Counted from the stretch's first letter, positions 47,816 through 61,900 are shown. The stretch is DNA of 64,000 nucleotides from Chelydra serpentina (GCA_037349315.1 JBAIAC010000010.1:35876001-35940000), one strand, 5' to 3'. Program-made: numbers and translations. The notes: a model not told the origin generated them from the letters alone.

Positions 47816-49820
47816 TAAGTACTTCAGACAGATACATAGCGGTTTACTTTCTTAGTATGATAAATTCAATATAAATACTTAAGACAGATGATACATAATT
47901 TTATTAGGCACATTTACTTAACAGTAATGAACAAGATTGGCTACCACATTTGCTTCCCCCTTCCTCCCTCATCTTGTTACCGCCGTTGATCTCCACGACT
48001 TTTCAAATAACTCCCGGTGGTTCAGGACACTCTAGAATCCATACGATATTATACAAACATGCCAATTTCTGTTTGCAAGTATTCCTTTAACTGCCTTTTA
48101 ATCAACATCTGTACATATTTCTTTTCATTTGCTTAAAGATACATTTTAAAAAAATTTCTCAGTGATTTTAGACTGTTTAGTTTCCCACATTTATTGAAGG
48201 CCAGACATGCTCTATCCTCACACACCACCTTCATTGATACAACTGTAAAAATATTCTTATTTCACTTAATGCCTTTGGCTACCAGTAATTCATTCTGTCT
48301 TTTGACAGCTGGATATTCATTTCCTCTACCTACCTTGACTGTATATTAACTGTTTGTTTCCCTTCCTCTACCATTTCCACATGAAGAAACAGTGGCTGTT
48401 CCCAACTCCTTCCATTTCTTCCCCACATGAAGGATAAAGGATAGGTAGGCTGCTGTGCTTTAGCTATGATTTCTTTAGGGTGCTCTATTTTTGTTTCACA
48501 TTTATTGATTTCATGTACTATGGAAGTTCACAGTATATTTTTTTATGACTCAAGTTAAGGTTGTACACCACCTGCGGCACCAAATATGCACCTTGTGTTC
48601 ATTTCTGAAGGTTGAGACAGGGGAAAATAGACATATATACATTTATACATATTTATTGTAACTTTTAAAAGTAACATTTTCATTTACTTTTAAGTATTCA
48701 CCCCTCCTGTGTTCCATATGTGCCTGTATTAAGAGGATAAATACTGGCTTTCAAGTCCAAAATTATTACCAATGAAATTACATGCCAGAGCCTAGCTTTG
48801 TTGCTTGTTGGCAGTTCTTGTCAGGATAATACTATTATACAGTACCAATATGACACAGGACTTGGTTAGTCCTTCAGAAATAGCCTAGGACTGGCTTAGC
48901 ATGGTAATTACATTGCTTCACTTCGGCTCCAAGAAGATGATCTTTCCTTCACGGTCGGTCACCAGGTACAAGCCCATGCTCCTTTTTCACATCCAGCCAG
49001 TAGACAAGGGCTCCTTGTTTTTTCTACTGAGGCGTCTTCAGATGTAAGCTTTATCTGTCACCTAAAGATGAAAGCTCATCGGCCATTATGCTTAGAAGCA
49101 TATTTTCTTCAACACGACAGCAAGAAAACTGTTAAAATCTGGCATTTAGTTAAGAGAACTAAGAATATAACAAACCAAATTCTGCTCTCTGATACACGTA
49201 TGCAACTACCACTGATTTCAGTCTAGCCCTCTGCATATTACTTTATACACACACACTACAAGTAGGAACAAAAGTATCAGCAAAAGACTACACTTACATT
49301 GTTTCCAAATTAATTTGCAACTATACAATTTTAATTGTAATAGAAAAAGGGGAAAGGAATATAACAACAGGTATTAAGAGAGATATTTTCCAAATTTTTA
49401 TTTGTGCACATTCATCAAGTGAAAAAGATAACTTTTACAGCTTCTTTGGTGCCCAATATTCAGCATACAAAAATGTAAAAGACTATTCACAAATAAAACA
49501 CAAGCTCAAACTAAAAAAATGTTTGAAAGGTAGTGCACATCGTGACAGGTTTGCTTATGAATACACAGAAATTACTGCAAAAATAAATAGAACGTCTTTT
49601 TAAAAGCAGCAATTTCATATCTTGTAAACTTTCGTTTTTACAATACAGCACTGTTCAAAATAAAATCCAAAGGGACTGGAGTTTACACTGTGGCCATGAA
49701 CAAGTAAAAGAGTCTATTTCCTCAGCTATTGTTGGTCCAGTTTTCCTTTTTTGCTTTTAGTCCAATGTGCAGCAGTCTTTAAAGGTGCTTGGTTAGGGAA
49801 CCTAACCGTTAAGTGGTGAA

Positions 49821-49900
49821 TTATAAAATTTGTTTCCTGCTTTCGAACACGAATGGGTAAATCTGTTCCACAGCACTGGCAACAGCCTTTACGTTTGGCC
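49821..49900 (-). CDS. TBPL1: TBPL1 coding exon 6 (residues 161-186, stop)
   Basis: Acceptor AATGTCTCAG precedes GGCCAAACG, and the frame reads PNVKAVASAVEQIYPFVFES followed by RKQIL and TAA. This is the final helix of TBP repeat 2. The 3' UTR continues to the left. Confidence 0.96.
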
Positions 49901-52900
49901 CTGAGACATTTAAAAAATGGAGAGAAGAGAGAGAAAAAGTCAGGGCATTAAAAAAGCAAGAATGTAACAGTATCTCAAAAACTATTCAGAATATATTAGC
50001 TAGCACAACTTTACACTGTAGACGCACCTTTTTTCATATTCAAGAAAGCTACTAAGTACTTAGAGGAAGAAAATAATATGAAACTTCTAGAGCCTGTAAT
50101 GACATTTGCACTGGTTGTTGACTAGATTAGAAATTAATAACTCCATATCTGTCACTTTTATCTCATAAGAAATTATATACTGTCTAGTACACTGGAATAG
50201 AAGAACCCCAGAAAGACTGGGGTTAGAAAGCATACCATATGCCTTCTGATTTGCTGTCCTCAGAACCTGTATACCCACAGCAAAGGATGGCCACTTACAT
50301 TTCTCATTTCATTGAGCTAACAAAGGAAACTATTTGTAAGTGATGGATTTTAACCTAACTATGTCTCATAGTTATTAGATAGTTCAGTATAACAACAACT
50401 TGATGGGTCTGTAACTTTGTAGTTTGGCTTATTGACTACCTCTGCCACCAACCTCAGGACACAACCTTTAGCCCAAGATCTGGTTATCTCCACAAATGTG
50501 AAGCATCCTCAGGTTATCATCGAAACTAATTTACTGATGCTTTGGAGAAGGAAATGGAGGGAGTTGGTGATATCTGCTGATGGCACTAAGTCACTGTGTA
50601 ACAAACTATGAAGGTTGCAAATGATTGAGCAGAATGACAACTAAAATTAATCTTGGATAGGAGGTTAGTGATGTATTGATCAAAATAGTCAACTTTTCAT
50701 CCATACTGATAGCGTGTGAACTTGTGATTTTCTCTGAGGAAAACTATTTTGGAGGCTCAGTAAAAAGGGTCTGCCTAATTTGCAGCAGTATTTAAGTATA
50801 GAAAATGCAGAAAAATACAACTAAAATTGTATCAAATGCTAGCATGCCCCCATCTAGAGTATTGGCAACATTTGGTGACCTGAGATTGTCTCTGTGGACT
50901 TTCTCAATGAAGATGATTAAGGGGGGGATGTGGGCACAAACCTGCCCTTTAGGCCTTTAAAAATCCCTTCCTAAAAGGTATTTTGGATCGTGTAGGTGGA
51001 AAAACTAGGATTACCTACCCCAGATGGGAAAAGAGTTAGAAGGAATTCATTCAAAATCCACAATTTTGCAACCCATAAAGCCTTCTGGGTCACCCAATAT
51101 AAACAGCCAGTATTTTTAGGCAAAATAAAGATAAGTACAATAATATCTCAGACAACGTATATAATTCACGGCCTCGCAAAGTCAGCATCAAATATCATAG
51201 CTGGATTTTTAATGGCCTGCATAATTTTAAAACCATTAACAAAAATTTGTATAAATGAAAACTAGGACAAGGGTAATCAAGTCACATGTTTCATGGAATA
51301 AACTGATTACTGCTGGGGTCCCTCTGCCTCATGGATAACAGTTTGGTTGAGTGGATTTGGGGAGGGTTTTCTGCCTTACAGTAAAGCACCAGCTATTGAC
51401 CACTGTCAGAGACAGAATACCAGACTTAATGAACTAATGGTTTCACCAGGAAGGAGAAGAGGACTTCAGAAGTTTCTTCCTAATGTAGTAATCTTTAAAG
51501 AGATCACAAATCGTTGTATGTCCTATTTATGTGCAAATTTCAGGAAACATTATTTTAGTGCTTTTTTGTAAATTTACGAAAATAAGAAAATGGACCAGGA
51601 AGAGGATCCTTCTCATATTTTCAAACCTTGTGAGGATTACACAAGGCCTATCAGTCCATATACTCTGCTTTCCAGGCAGGCACTACTGAATGCACTGTAC
51701 CTCCCTCCAATTTGTCTGCTACCAGAGAAATATGAGGTTCGAGAGAGCAATGCCAAGTAACATCCAGCAGGCTGTGGAAAGCAGAAAGAGCATGAGCAGG
51801 TAAATGGATCTTGCCATGATAGTAGTGATTCTCCCAAGGCTGAAGACCTGGAAGGGAACCTCCACAGCAAGACAGAGGATTGTGGAGGTTAGCACAGGGA
51901 GAGGAGAGAGAGAGAGAAGTTGAGGAAACCCAACACTCATTTTAGGGGAAGGAAAGCTGGAGCTGATGACACAGCCACCAGCTTCCTCTTTTCTTTTTCT
52001 CTCTTCATCAAACCTGGAACTCTCCCCACCCATGTCATTTAAAAAAATATTTCTTCTGAATTTTAATAGAGATTCTTAGTTATAACATATAAATAGTTAA
52101 ATCACAGTTCAATACGTTGGCTGCATTTCTGGGGAACATTCAAGCGTCTCATTTATTTGAAAAGTTATTTTTCTTCTATGTTTGGTTGTCACTAGTTCAA
52201 ATTAGCTTGCTGGAACACTTACATTTTTGGTAGGTTTCCATTTTGGATGTTTGTGGGTTTTAGCTATAATGATTGCAGTTAAAAGAAATGTATTCTATAA
52301 AATGTTAGGTATCCCATATCCTACTCCCTCTCCCCCCAAATACAAGTGTCCCTAAGCATGATTTTAGATACCAATATCTTATCTGTCATTTCCAACTAAC
52401 AGAAATTTAGCATGGGATAATTCCATATCATGTGTGTCGGAGTTCTATTTTAATTTCCCACAGTTTTTGAATCTTTTTTATTCATGTTTTTTGCCCATTT
52501 TAGCAGGTGTTGTATTTGCGCTCAGCTGATGTTTGTGCATATCTGGGAAACACAGTAAAGTGCTTCTTGAGATATGGGGCAAAGGATGCCAAGCAGGAAT
52601 AGAGAGGAGGGGGAAAGGTGGCACAAAGCCTCCAAGAAAAAATAAATAAATATATATATACACATACACACACACACACTTTGCTACCTCAATATAAGGC
52701 TGTCCAATATAAGGTGAATTCTGATATAACACGGTAAAGGAGCGCTCCGGGGGTCATGGCTGCACGCGCCGATGGATCAGCGCATCTGGCTTTGATATAA
52801 CCGATATCACTTATACCGCGTGATTTTTTGGCTCCCGAGGACAGCGTTATATCGAGGTAGCAGTGTGTGTATACATATACACACACACCAATATATATAT

Positions 52901-55900
52901 ATATACACACACACACACCAAAGTCAACAAAAAAGTTCCAATGACTGAGGAAATCCATTAGATGTCTGGTATCTAGGAAGAGGTTTCCCCACAACTATTT
53001 TAGTTGTTTGTTTCATTTTAAGTTTCCAGCCAAGGTTGTGTGTAATTTTTCCATCCAAAAGGGGCAGGAGGAAGTTTACCCAAGCGTTTGATAGACTAGG
53101 ACCAAAACCTGAAATATGGCAATCTCTAACACCCCCTAGTTGTTGGTCACAGGATGATGTTACCATTTTATACTGGCTGTGCCTCTCTAGTCTCAAGGTG
53201 CATGCCTGTGATAGGAACTGTTGCTTAAACAGCAATAGTTTATGGGACTGTACAGAAGAAAAATGAGAAGGAAGGTTAAAGTTTTAGAATTTGTAATTAA
53301 ACAAGCAAATATTCTCAGTCTCTGGTATATAAGATCAGTTTCTTCATATGCCTCATCTTCCCAGAAACTGACTATATCCACTTGTTTAAAACAAACGTAT
53401 TTGATCTGCTGGGAGTATTACATTCTCCCACAGTTATTCAGGCATTTTCACTGAAAGACAAATTATCTGGCAGCATTAAGTACAAATGAAATCTCACATG
53501 CCTGTCTCTCTGTTGCTTTGAAAGTCTAACTGAACTCCCATGAAAGAAAGTAAGTTAAATATTTATTTTGGCATCATAAAGTACCCGTTACTGTGATACT
53601 TCCTGTTGAAAAAATCTGTAAGGTAGCTCTGAGAGGTTTTATTCTGTAGCACACTGCAGGATGAAGCTCCGGTTCATAACTAGAAAAAACAGAAAAGATT
53701 GTCAAAGATTGTTCTATATTTGCTAATAAAAAGCTGATACACTGAAGAAAAAGATAAGAATTCTCTTAAGATCTACTGTACCTAGCATGAGGTCTATTAT
53801 TCTTCGTAAATTCTGGCAATCTGATTTCAAAGGGCATGTTGCACACTGCTAAAACATTGACAACCTTAAAATCTGTGAAAATTACCTTTTGAAGAGAGAA
53901 AGAGAAGAATAAGAAATATTATGATATCTGATATCTTTTTCATATCTTCCAACAATCATTTGATTATTTCAACCAATAAAACCCTGTGTTAAACATAAAG
54001 CTGATAAGAGTAGGAATCCAAACAGAACTAGGGTAGATTTTTAGTTACCTAACTTAGTTCTGAACTATATTTGTAACCCAATAACTTGTCTAGCAAAAAA
54101 AAAAAACAAAAAAAAAACCCTAAACACAAAATGCTACATTATGGTGGTAAAATGCTTGTGGCGAATTACCAGCAAAGCGAATGCAATGGTGGGAGATTTT
54201 CCTGAAACTGTTAACACAGACATGGCCAATGAAAAACCATTTTTGCTCAAACTTAAAAAAAATTAAAATAAAATAAAAAATTCACAGCCTGAGAATGAGT
54301 CTACCAAATTTCAGTTTGAACAGTTAAATTACAAGCAGATGAAAATGACCCCTTAGAATGGAAATGCTTGTGCAATATTAATTAGACATCAACATGTGCT
54401 CTGCTTATAACGTTCACTCTTACAATAAAGTTAGGCCACATTAATCTGTTTCTGCACCTAAATGAACCAGTTTATTTCCTATAACACCATTACTAACGCT
54501 TTACCTGGGTATATATTTCATCTGACTTAATTCAACACTCTGCTCCATCATTTTAACTTTTACATGATATCCAATATTTAATAGCCCCATAACTCAGTTT
54601 TTCAGTTTGATTTAATGCACTCAGGATAGAAAGAGTTGCTGTGGGCTCGTCGCCCACCTCTAAAATTTGGTGTCATTTTATATGCTAAACAACCTTGGAA
54701 GTAGGCCATTCTTACTTTCAAATCATCACTCTGATGTCTAGCTACTTGCCTGATAGTAAATGTATGGTTTATTTAATTAAATTAGAGCACCTGGTTGCAT
54801 GATAGCTCTAAAATATCATTATAGGCCCTTCTACTCAAGGAACAAACACCGAACTGAATGATTCTATCAGCCACGGCTAAGTCACTTACAGTAGCAGACC
54901 TTGCAACTGACTGGTAGATGTAACTGACCCAAGCTCAGGCAAGGAGGAGTTCCACTTTTTAAGTTCTAATTTAGGAGTAAATCCTGGTCGCAGTACAGAG
55001 TCTGACTAACCAGACTATAGCAACTTGCTTTAGTTTAATTAAAAAAAGAAAAAATCATAACTTGTAGCAGTTAGGAATTGTTCATCATAATGGCTATCCT
55101 AAAACAAGATCCACAGGGAAAATGTGTCTGTTCATATGACAACCATATTTATGCCAGTCAGCATATTTTACAAATGGATGCGGCAAATTTCCACTTTTCT
55201 TCAATGCACTCCTTTTAGAGATTTTGAGTATAAAGAGGACATTATATATATGCACGTGGTTAATTTACCCAACCCCCTGAAACAAATTTCTGTTCAGAGG
55301 CTGATAAGGAAGAATGATGCTGAACTACTAAGTGGGAGCCCCAAATACACTAAAATAAATACAATCTCAAGATAACCTGTGTTGCTACGCAATGAGAATT
55401 TGAGTGAGAAAATGCTGGTTATGAAATTGTTATAGAACCTCTTCTGCTGATTATCAGTTCTGAAAGGTCCAAACATGCTATCCCCTATCAACAGAAATAC
55501 ATACATATACTATTGTTCACCCCTAAAAGAGAAGATTATCATCAAAAGGATCATTACCTGAAAACCTAGTTTCTGCAAAGTACGAGCTAATCGTCTGGCA
55601 CCAAATTTAGCTTCTTCTTCACTATAATTTAAAGGAGAGAGATAATAAGTGACTAGCTTTACTAATAGTTACTGCAATAAAACTAAAATTTTAAGATGTG
55701 TACATACACACATTCACATACTTACATATGTAATCACACCAAAAACTATATTAAAAGAACATTAAAATGCAAAGTCAAGTGAAGAAGTGCCAACATTAAG
55801 GTAGCCTGTACATATGAAATCAGCCCCCTTGCATATATGTATTATGACAGCATTTTCCAAACAGCAGGTCCCAACCCACCATTGAGGTTTGGAAAGCATC

Positions 55901-58900
55901 TAGGTGGGTCACTTGTGACCCAGAGGTGCTCTCCCCACCCGCACTTTCATTTCCCCTAGAAGGCAGCAGTGCAGGGAGAAGGATTTGGGCAGCAGCAGCA
56001 TGGAGGAAGTAGCTGAAGCCAGATTTGGATAGTCAGCAGCCTGGTAGTGATCGCGTGATTGGACAGTCAGTATCCTTGTAGTGGTGGAGAGGCTTGCGTG
56101 TCTCAATGACCTCGAGAGCGATGCTGCCTGGAATCATGTACTCCCTTAGGGTCACCCATAGCAGAATGGTCAAGGGCGCGATTCCAGACAAAGTGTGATC
56201 CAAGAAGTCTCTAACGGCAGAGCAGATGAAGGATAACTGCACAATGGAGGTGAAACTGTTGTGTAATGTTACAACGGCTGTGAAGGTGGATGAAGGCTGC
56301 AGCAGATAGAGTATCTCAAATTGTCATGGTGTCCATGCCATTGGTTTCAAATCCTCTATATGTCAAGAATAGTGTGGTGACTGTTGTACACCAGTCTCCC
56401 CACTTTAAACAAAGTCCCGCACAGGCATCTTCCAGTTTTTGGGAAAATAACATTTGCACAACTCAAATTCCTGTGGCAATTGGCAAGTGGCGACAGGAAC
56501 AGGACAGTGAAATCCAGAAGTTCCTAGTTACAGACCGACACACAGGCGGTGGGTGTGTGATACAGTCGTCTTTCTCGAGGATTGAGGCGGGTCGAGCATC
56601 TGAGCAGCTGCACCCATGACTGAGCAGTCCTTTTTAGGATCCACTCTGCTCAACCCACATGGGGAGGGGGTTAGAAAAGGTACCCTAAAAACAGTCTTGC
56701 CTCTGTTTTTCCTGGCTGGATAGCCACATCCAGCAGGATCACCACCTCATCAGTCGAAAATGTAAGAAACTTTTCAACTTTAGAACATGGAACATACGTA
56801 CCCTGAAGGACAACTCAAACAGTGACCGACCCGATCATCATACAGCCATTATTGCTAGTGAACTGAGTCGGTTTAACATCGATATTGCTGCTTTGTCCAA
56901 AACTAGAAGAGCTGATGAAGGACAGGTGGGGGAGGAGAAAGGAGGATACACCTACTTCTGGAAGGGAAAATCTATAGATGAACCCCGATTGCATGGAGTG
57001 GGCTTTGCTATCAAGAACAAGCTCGTAAGGTGCCTCTCTGAGGTACCAGTTGGCATCAATGAGCGGTTATGACACTCCGATTGAGGCTCACCAAAAATCA
57101 ACAGGCAACTAGAAGGAAGATTTTTATTCTCAGTTGGAAACCATTTTATCGGAGACCCCTACAGAAGACAAGATCATCCTTCTGGGGGATTTCAATGCAC
57201 GTCTTGGACGAGACTCAGACCTGTGGAAAGGAACAATTGGGAAAGAAGGAGTTGGCAAAAGCAATTCAAATGGAATTCTGCCTTTGACCAAGTGTGCTGA
57301 ACATGAACTTCTTATTACAAACACTCTTTTCTGACACAAGGAAAAGTTCAAAACATCTTGGAGACACCCACAGTTAAAGCACTCGCATCTCCTCAACTAC
57401 ATCATAGTTCATGCCCGAGATAGTATTGACGTACTTCTCGCAAGAGCAATGACAAGTGCCGATGACTGTTGGACTGATCATCGCCTTATTCGATCCATAA
57501 TGAAAATTAAGATCGCTTCCAAATGGAGGCTGCAAAAGAAGCAGGTCAGGCGCAAGTTGAAGGTTCAAGATTTGAAGGACTCGATTAAGTGTGACCACCT
57601 CCAAGCAGTTTTAGAAGAAAAGCTCCCATCAAAGTTTCCGGAAGAAATTGAGGAACATTGGAGCCAGTTGAAAGCAGTAATCATCAATGCCTGTGAGGAA
57701 ACCATAGGCTACCAAACCTGAAAACATCAGGACTGGTTTGACGAGAATGATGCTGAAACTGAGCAACTCATCAATGAGAAGAGAATGGCATTTTGTGCTT
57801 GGCAGAACAACATAAATCGTAATACAAAGAGAGAAGCCCATGCCAAGGCGAGGGCGGAAGTCCAACATAAAACCAGAGAATCAAGAACAAATGGTGGACT
57901 GAGAAAGCGCAAGAACTCCAACATCTCACGGACATCCACAATACATGTGGTTTCTTTAGGGCCACCAAGGCTGTTTATGGGCCAATTCGTCATGGTATGA
58001 ATCCTCTTCGCTCTCAGGATGGAACCACATCTCTGAAGGACAATGAAGCCATCAATTCTCGCTGGAAAGAACATTTTGAAGATCTCCTTAACTGTAATTC
58101 TATGGTTGCAGATGAAGTCCTTGAGCAAATCCTTCAATGACCATTTAGGGATGAGCTAGGGTCCCAATTTCTATGAGGTACATAATGCCACCAAGCAGAT
58201 GAACAACAACAAGGCAGCAGGTCTAGATAGGACCCCCGCTGAAATCTTCAAAGACGGTGCACCAGAGCTAATTTGGCAGCTTTACCTGCTTATCCTTAAA
58301 ATCTGGATAAAGGAGGAGATACCCAGTGAAATGAGGGATGCCCTGATTGTCACCCTCTTCAAGAAAGGGGATAAAGTGGATTGTGGAAATTATCATGGTA
58401 TCTCCCCCCTAGCCATTACAGTCAAAGTTCTGGCACGGTTCCTTGCAACCCGTTTTCTGCCCCGTCAGAAGAAATTTTACTGGAGTCACAGAGTGGTTTC
58501 CGACCATGTCGTGGAACTGCACATATGATCTTCACAGCACGGCAGCTGCAAGAAAAGTGTCAGGAGCAAAACCGACCACTGTACATGGCTTTTATTGATC
58601 TAACGAAAGCCTTTGATTCATTGAATCGCGGTGCCCTCTGGACTGTACTTTCTAAGATTGATGTATTTATCAGGACATCCAATGTCCTAAAATTGCTTCA
58701 TGATAACATGAAAGCGACTGTTCTGAGCAGCACTGGCTCCCAGAGTGAACCTTTCAGAGTACAAACAAGAGTCTAACCGGGCTGTATCATCGCTCCAACC
58801 ATGTTTGTGGTTTTTATTGCCATCATTCTTTACCTAATTGCTGGGAAGTTTACAGCTGGTGTTGAAATCATTTACAGAATGGATGGAAAGCTGTTCAGGC

Positions 58901-61900
58901 TTAGCAGGCTGAAAGCCAAGAGTAAGATTTCCACAACATCTGTTGTGGTACTTCAGTATGCTGATAACGCAATCTTTGCCCACTCTGAGAAAGATCTTCA
59001 AACTATCTTGAATGTGGTTGCTGATGCTTACGCATGTCTTGGTTTCACTCTTAATATCAAGAAGACTAAAGTGCTCTATCACCCCTCTCCAAATGAGGTA
59101 TTACATGCTCCATCTATCAAAATCAATGAAGTGGCACTGGAGAATGTTGATCATTTCCTCTACCTTGGAAATCATCTTTCATCAAAGGCAGATATCGATG
59201 CAAAAATTCAACATCGCCTGAGCTGTGCCAGCGTAGCTTTTTTTCATTTACGGCACAGGGTTTTTGAAAATCACGACATTCGAACAGACACCAAGCTTCT
59301 TGTTTATCAAGCCGTTATTCTCCCAACACTTGTATGGGTCCAAAAATTGGACAACCTATAGACACCACTTAAAAGTCCTTGAGAGGCACCATCAATGCTG
59401 CCTTCATAAGATTCTGAAGATCAAATGGGAAGACAGGCGCACCAGTATTAGTGTTCTGGAAGAGGCAATGATGATCCGTTAGCAATTCCTGGTCATGTTG
59501 TCCGGATGCCAGACCATCGCCTCCCAAAACAGGTCCTGTTCTCTCAGCTGAAAGAAGGGTACCGTAATGTGGGTGGACAACAGAAGCGTTATACGGACTT
59601 GCTGAAGGACAACCTAAAAAAGTGTAATACTGACATTGACACTTGCCCAGGATCACTTAAAATGGAGTGAAGTCCTATGTGGGGGGAGGGATAGCTCAGT
59701 GGTTTGAGCATTGGCCTGCTAAACCCAGGGTTGTGAGTTCAATCCTTGAGGGGGCCATTTGGGGATCTGGGGCAAAAATTGGGGATTGGTCCTGCTTTGA
59801 GCAGGGGGTTGGACTAGATGACCTCCTAAGGTCCCTTCCAACCGTGATATTCTATGATTCTATGATGGTCCCCTGCATTTTGAACTTGCTCGCCGACAAG
59901 CTGAAGAGGACAAGAGGCGCAGGAGGAAGGAGAGACTGGCTTCCAGTCATAGTCAACAGCCTCCTGCTGAGCCCCAAAACATCCGCCCTCATTGTAATAG
60001 AACTTGTGGCTAATAAGGCCAATCCTTGAACCACCTGAGGACCCATAACTCCCAAGGAAGATGATCATACTCGGTAACGAGTGATCGCCCATCATCATCA
60101 GTGATTACAGCCCTGCCGCAGGGAGAGAGGGACCAGCTAGGGCTGCAGGATGGGGCAAGGCAGGGAAAGCAAGTGCAAGGGCACTAGGGGGAGCTGAGAA
60201 GGGGGCTGGAGGGAGGATGAGTAGGAAGTTGGAGGGCTGAGAAAGGGAGGGAAGGGAGGAGAGGGGGTAATGGTGGGTCCCCCAAAAAGACAAAATGCAT
60301 TTGATGGATTGCCTTAGTAAAAAGTTTGGGAACCACTGTATTATGTTACAGTCTTCAATTACACAATCAATACTATGTTTTCCACAGGACCCTTGCTTCA
60401 TTTAGTTCACAGAATGGACCTGCTTTGGGGATAAATCAGGGTTGTGTACTGAAGGGGTTGTCTGTAGAACCCTGCTTCATTTTAGTCTCCTTCCCCAACC
60501 AGTCCCAGTCCTCCCTGTCCCAAGTCCCAGATTCCGCCCCTCCCCTCCACCAGCCTGCAATTTCAGTCTCCCTCCCTCCAGCTCTTTGTCCCAATCTAGT
60601 CCCTTGTCCCCTCTGCATTGGAGTCAGGCAGCAACCTGCTCCACGCAGCAGGAGGTCATGGAAAACACAAGAGAGACAGGCTCCCAGTTCAGGTACCAGG
60701 ACCCAGGCCTGGCACAGCCCACAGCAACCCAGCAATTTCAGGGAAAGTCCTGCTCAGTTCTGGGCTGGATTATGCCAAGCGCAGATCAACTCTTCAGGGA
60801 ATGTAGCTGCTAAAATTGAGGAAGCCTCTATTGAGTATGTGCAAATGCAGATTTTTCCCTCCAGGGTTTAGAACTTGGCCAAATTTGGATGGATTTTCAC
60901 AGGGACAGCAAAGAATACTTCCCTGACACAAAGTACCCCACTTACCCACACTCCAATTTCAAGTCATTGCCCCAAAGCATGGAGTTGCTAGAGTATTTCA
61001 AAGAAAAGGTTGCCAAACGTTTTTTTTTAAATGTGGGTAAAACAATGTATTTTTTCCCCTAGTGTCATTCTCAGAAATAATGGTTGAACTGTTTTAGTTG
61101 AAATTTTCAAAAAAAATCAGCCTGAAGCAGACATTCAGCACAAAAAATTTCTGCCCAAAAGGTTAAAGTTTGGCAAAATTATAAGCAACTGAAAACAGGC
61201 TCTTATAATGGGAACTGTCGTGCAACCTGCGTAATAGGTGGTTGTACCAGACCTGACAATAATATATGCAATAGATTTCATGACAATAAGTGGTATTTTC
61301 CAATGTCATATACAAGAGTTTCATCCAGGAACAATTTTTTCCTTCTCCTTCAAAAGAGGGAATTTACCTTGTGGCTCCTGTGCAAATAACTTTTCCTGAG
61401 GACCAAATTGTGGCCGTAATCCTAGGTTTCCTAAGCTTCATTAATACTTTCTGAAAGAATTAGAAGAAAAATAGATTTTAGTGTATGTGTGATTTCATAC
61501 TGAAAAAACAAGTGTTATACTAATAAAATACTTCCTTTATTCTATTTTTAGCCTTGAGGACTGTTCCTTCCTTCCCTTCAGAAGTTAAATCAATATCAAC
61601 TCCTGAGAAGAGCAAAATAAACCTGAAGTATCTTAGCCAATGAGCAAGTATTAAAGTAACAGGCTGGCTGGTGGCTCAAGTGAACAGAAATTATTTAAAT
61701 AAACTTTTTTAAGGTTGGTAGCATTGTGCTATAATCACCTCCTGTCACTATGACCACATCACTGCTCTGACTCTTTCCACTGATTGTCTCCTTCTGCACA
61801 AATTCAAACTCCTTAATCTCATCTGCAAAGTTTTACACAACTTCACTTTGTCTACATTTCAGATCTCATTTTCTTTTGTTTCCCCAAGCATCTTTCCTAT

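Larger units (their letters stand above)
43956..49820. other. Intergenic region between convergent SLC2A12 and TBPL1
   Basis: About 5.9 kb between the inferred SLC2A12 poly(A) site and the TBPL1 stop codon; the left side of 49820 must include the TBPL1 3' UTR. 44200-45035 is pyrimidine-rich and could be a decayed LTR-like repeat. A C-run lies near 45145-45160. The MIR-like SINE and its inserted composite element are at 46490-47815. No gene was found. TBPL1 poly(A) candidates on the minus strand are AATAAA at 49402-49397 and near 48652. Confidence 0.6.
55848..60338. mobile_element. hAT-type MITE split by a LINE
   Basis: The left end CAGCATTTTCCAAAC and right end GTTTGGGAACCACTG are inverted repeats (11 of 15 positions). 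TATTATGA at 55840-55847 and TATTATGT at 60339-60346 are an 8 bp duplication with one mismatch. The two halves (about 55848-56030 and 60110-60338) would form a GC-rich non-coding element of roughly 400 bases. The LINE occupies the middle. Confidence 0.8.
55622..61367 (-). other. TBPL1 intron 2 with three-level transposon nest
   Basis: A 5.7 kb intron, most of it a hAT-type element split by a LINE that is itself split by a tRNA-derived SINE (see separate entries). The right-hand 60340-61360 part is GC- and then AT-rich with no gene. 61070-61195 has the TTGAAATTTTC/GAAAA style of the AT-rich MITE family. Confidence 0.85.

Noticed and set aside
59690..59755. A genuine tRNA gene
   Set aside because: Box A and box B-like motifs exist but the sequence continues into a CR1-like tail and box B is degenerate, so it is a SINE head.
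60326..60871. 181-codon plus-strand frame
   Set aside because: It spans the right half of a hAT element and pyrimidine-rich intron DNA of TBPL1, and has no recognisable domain.
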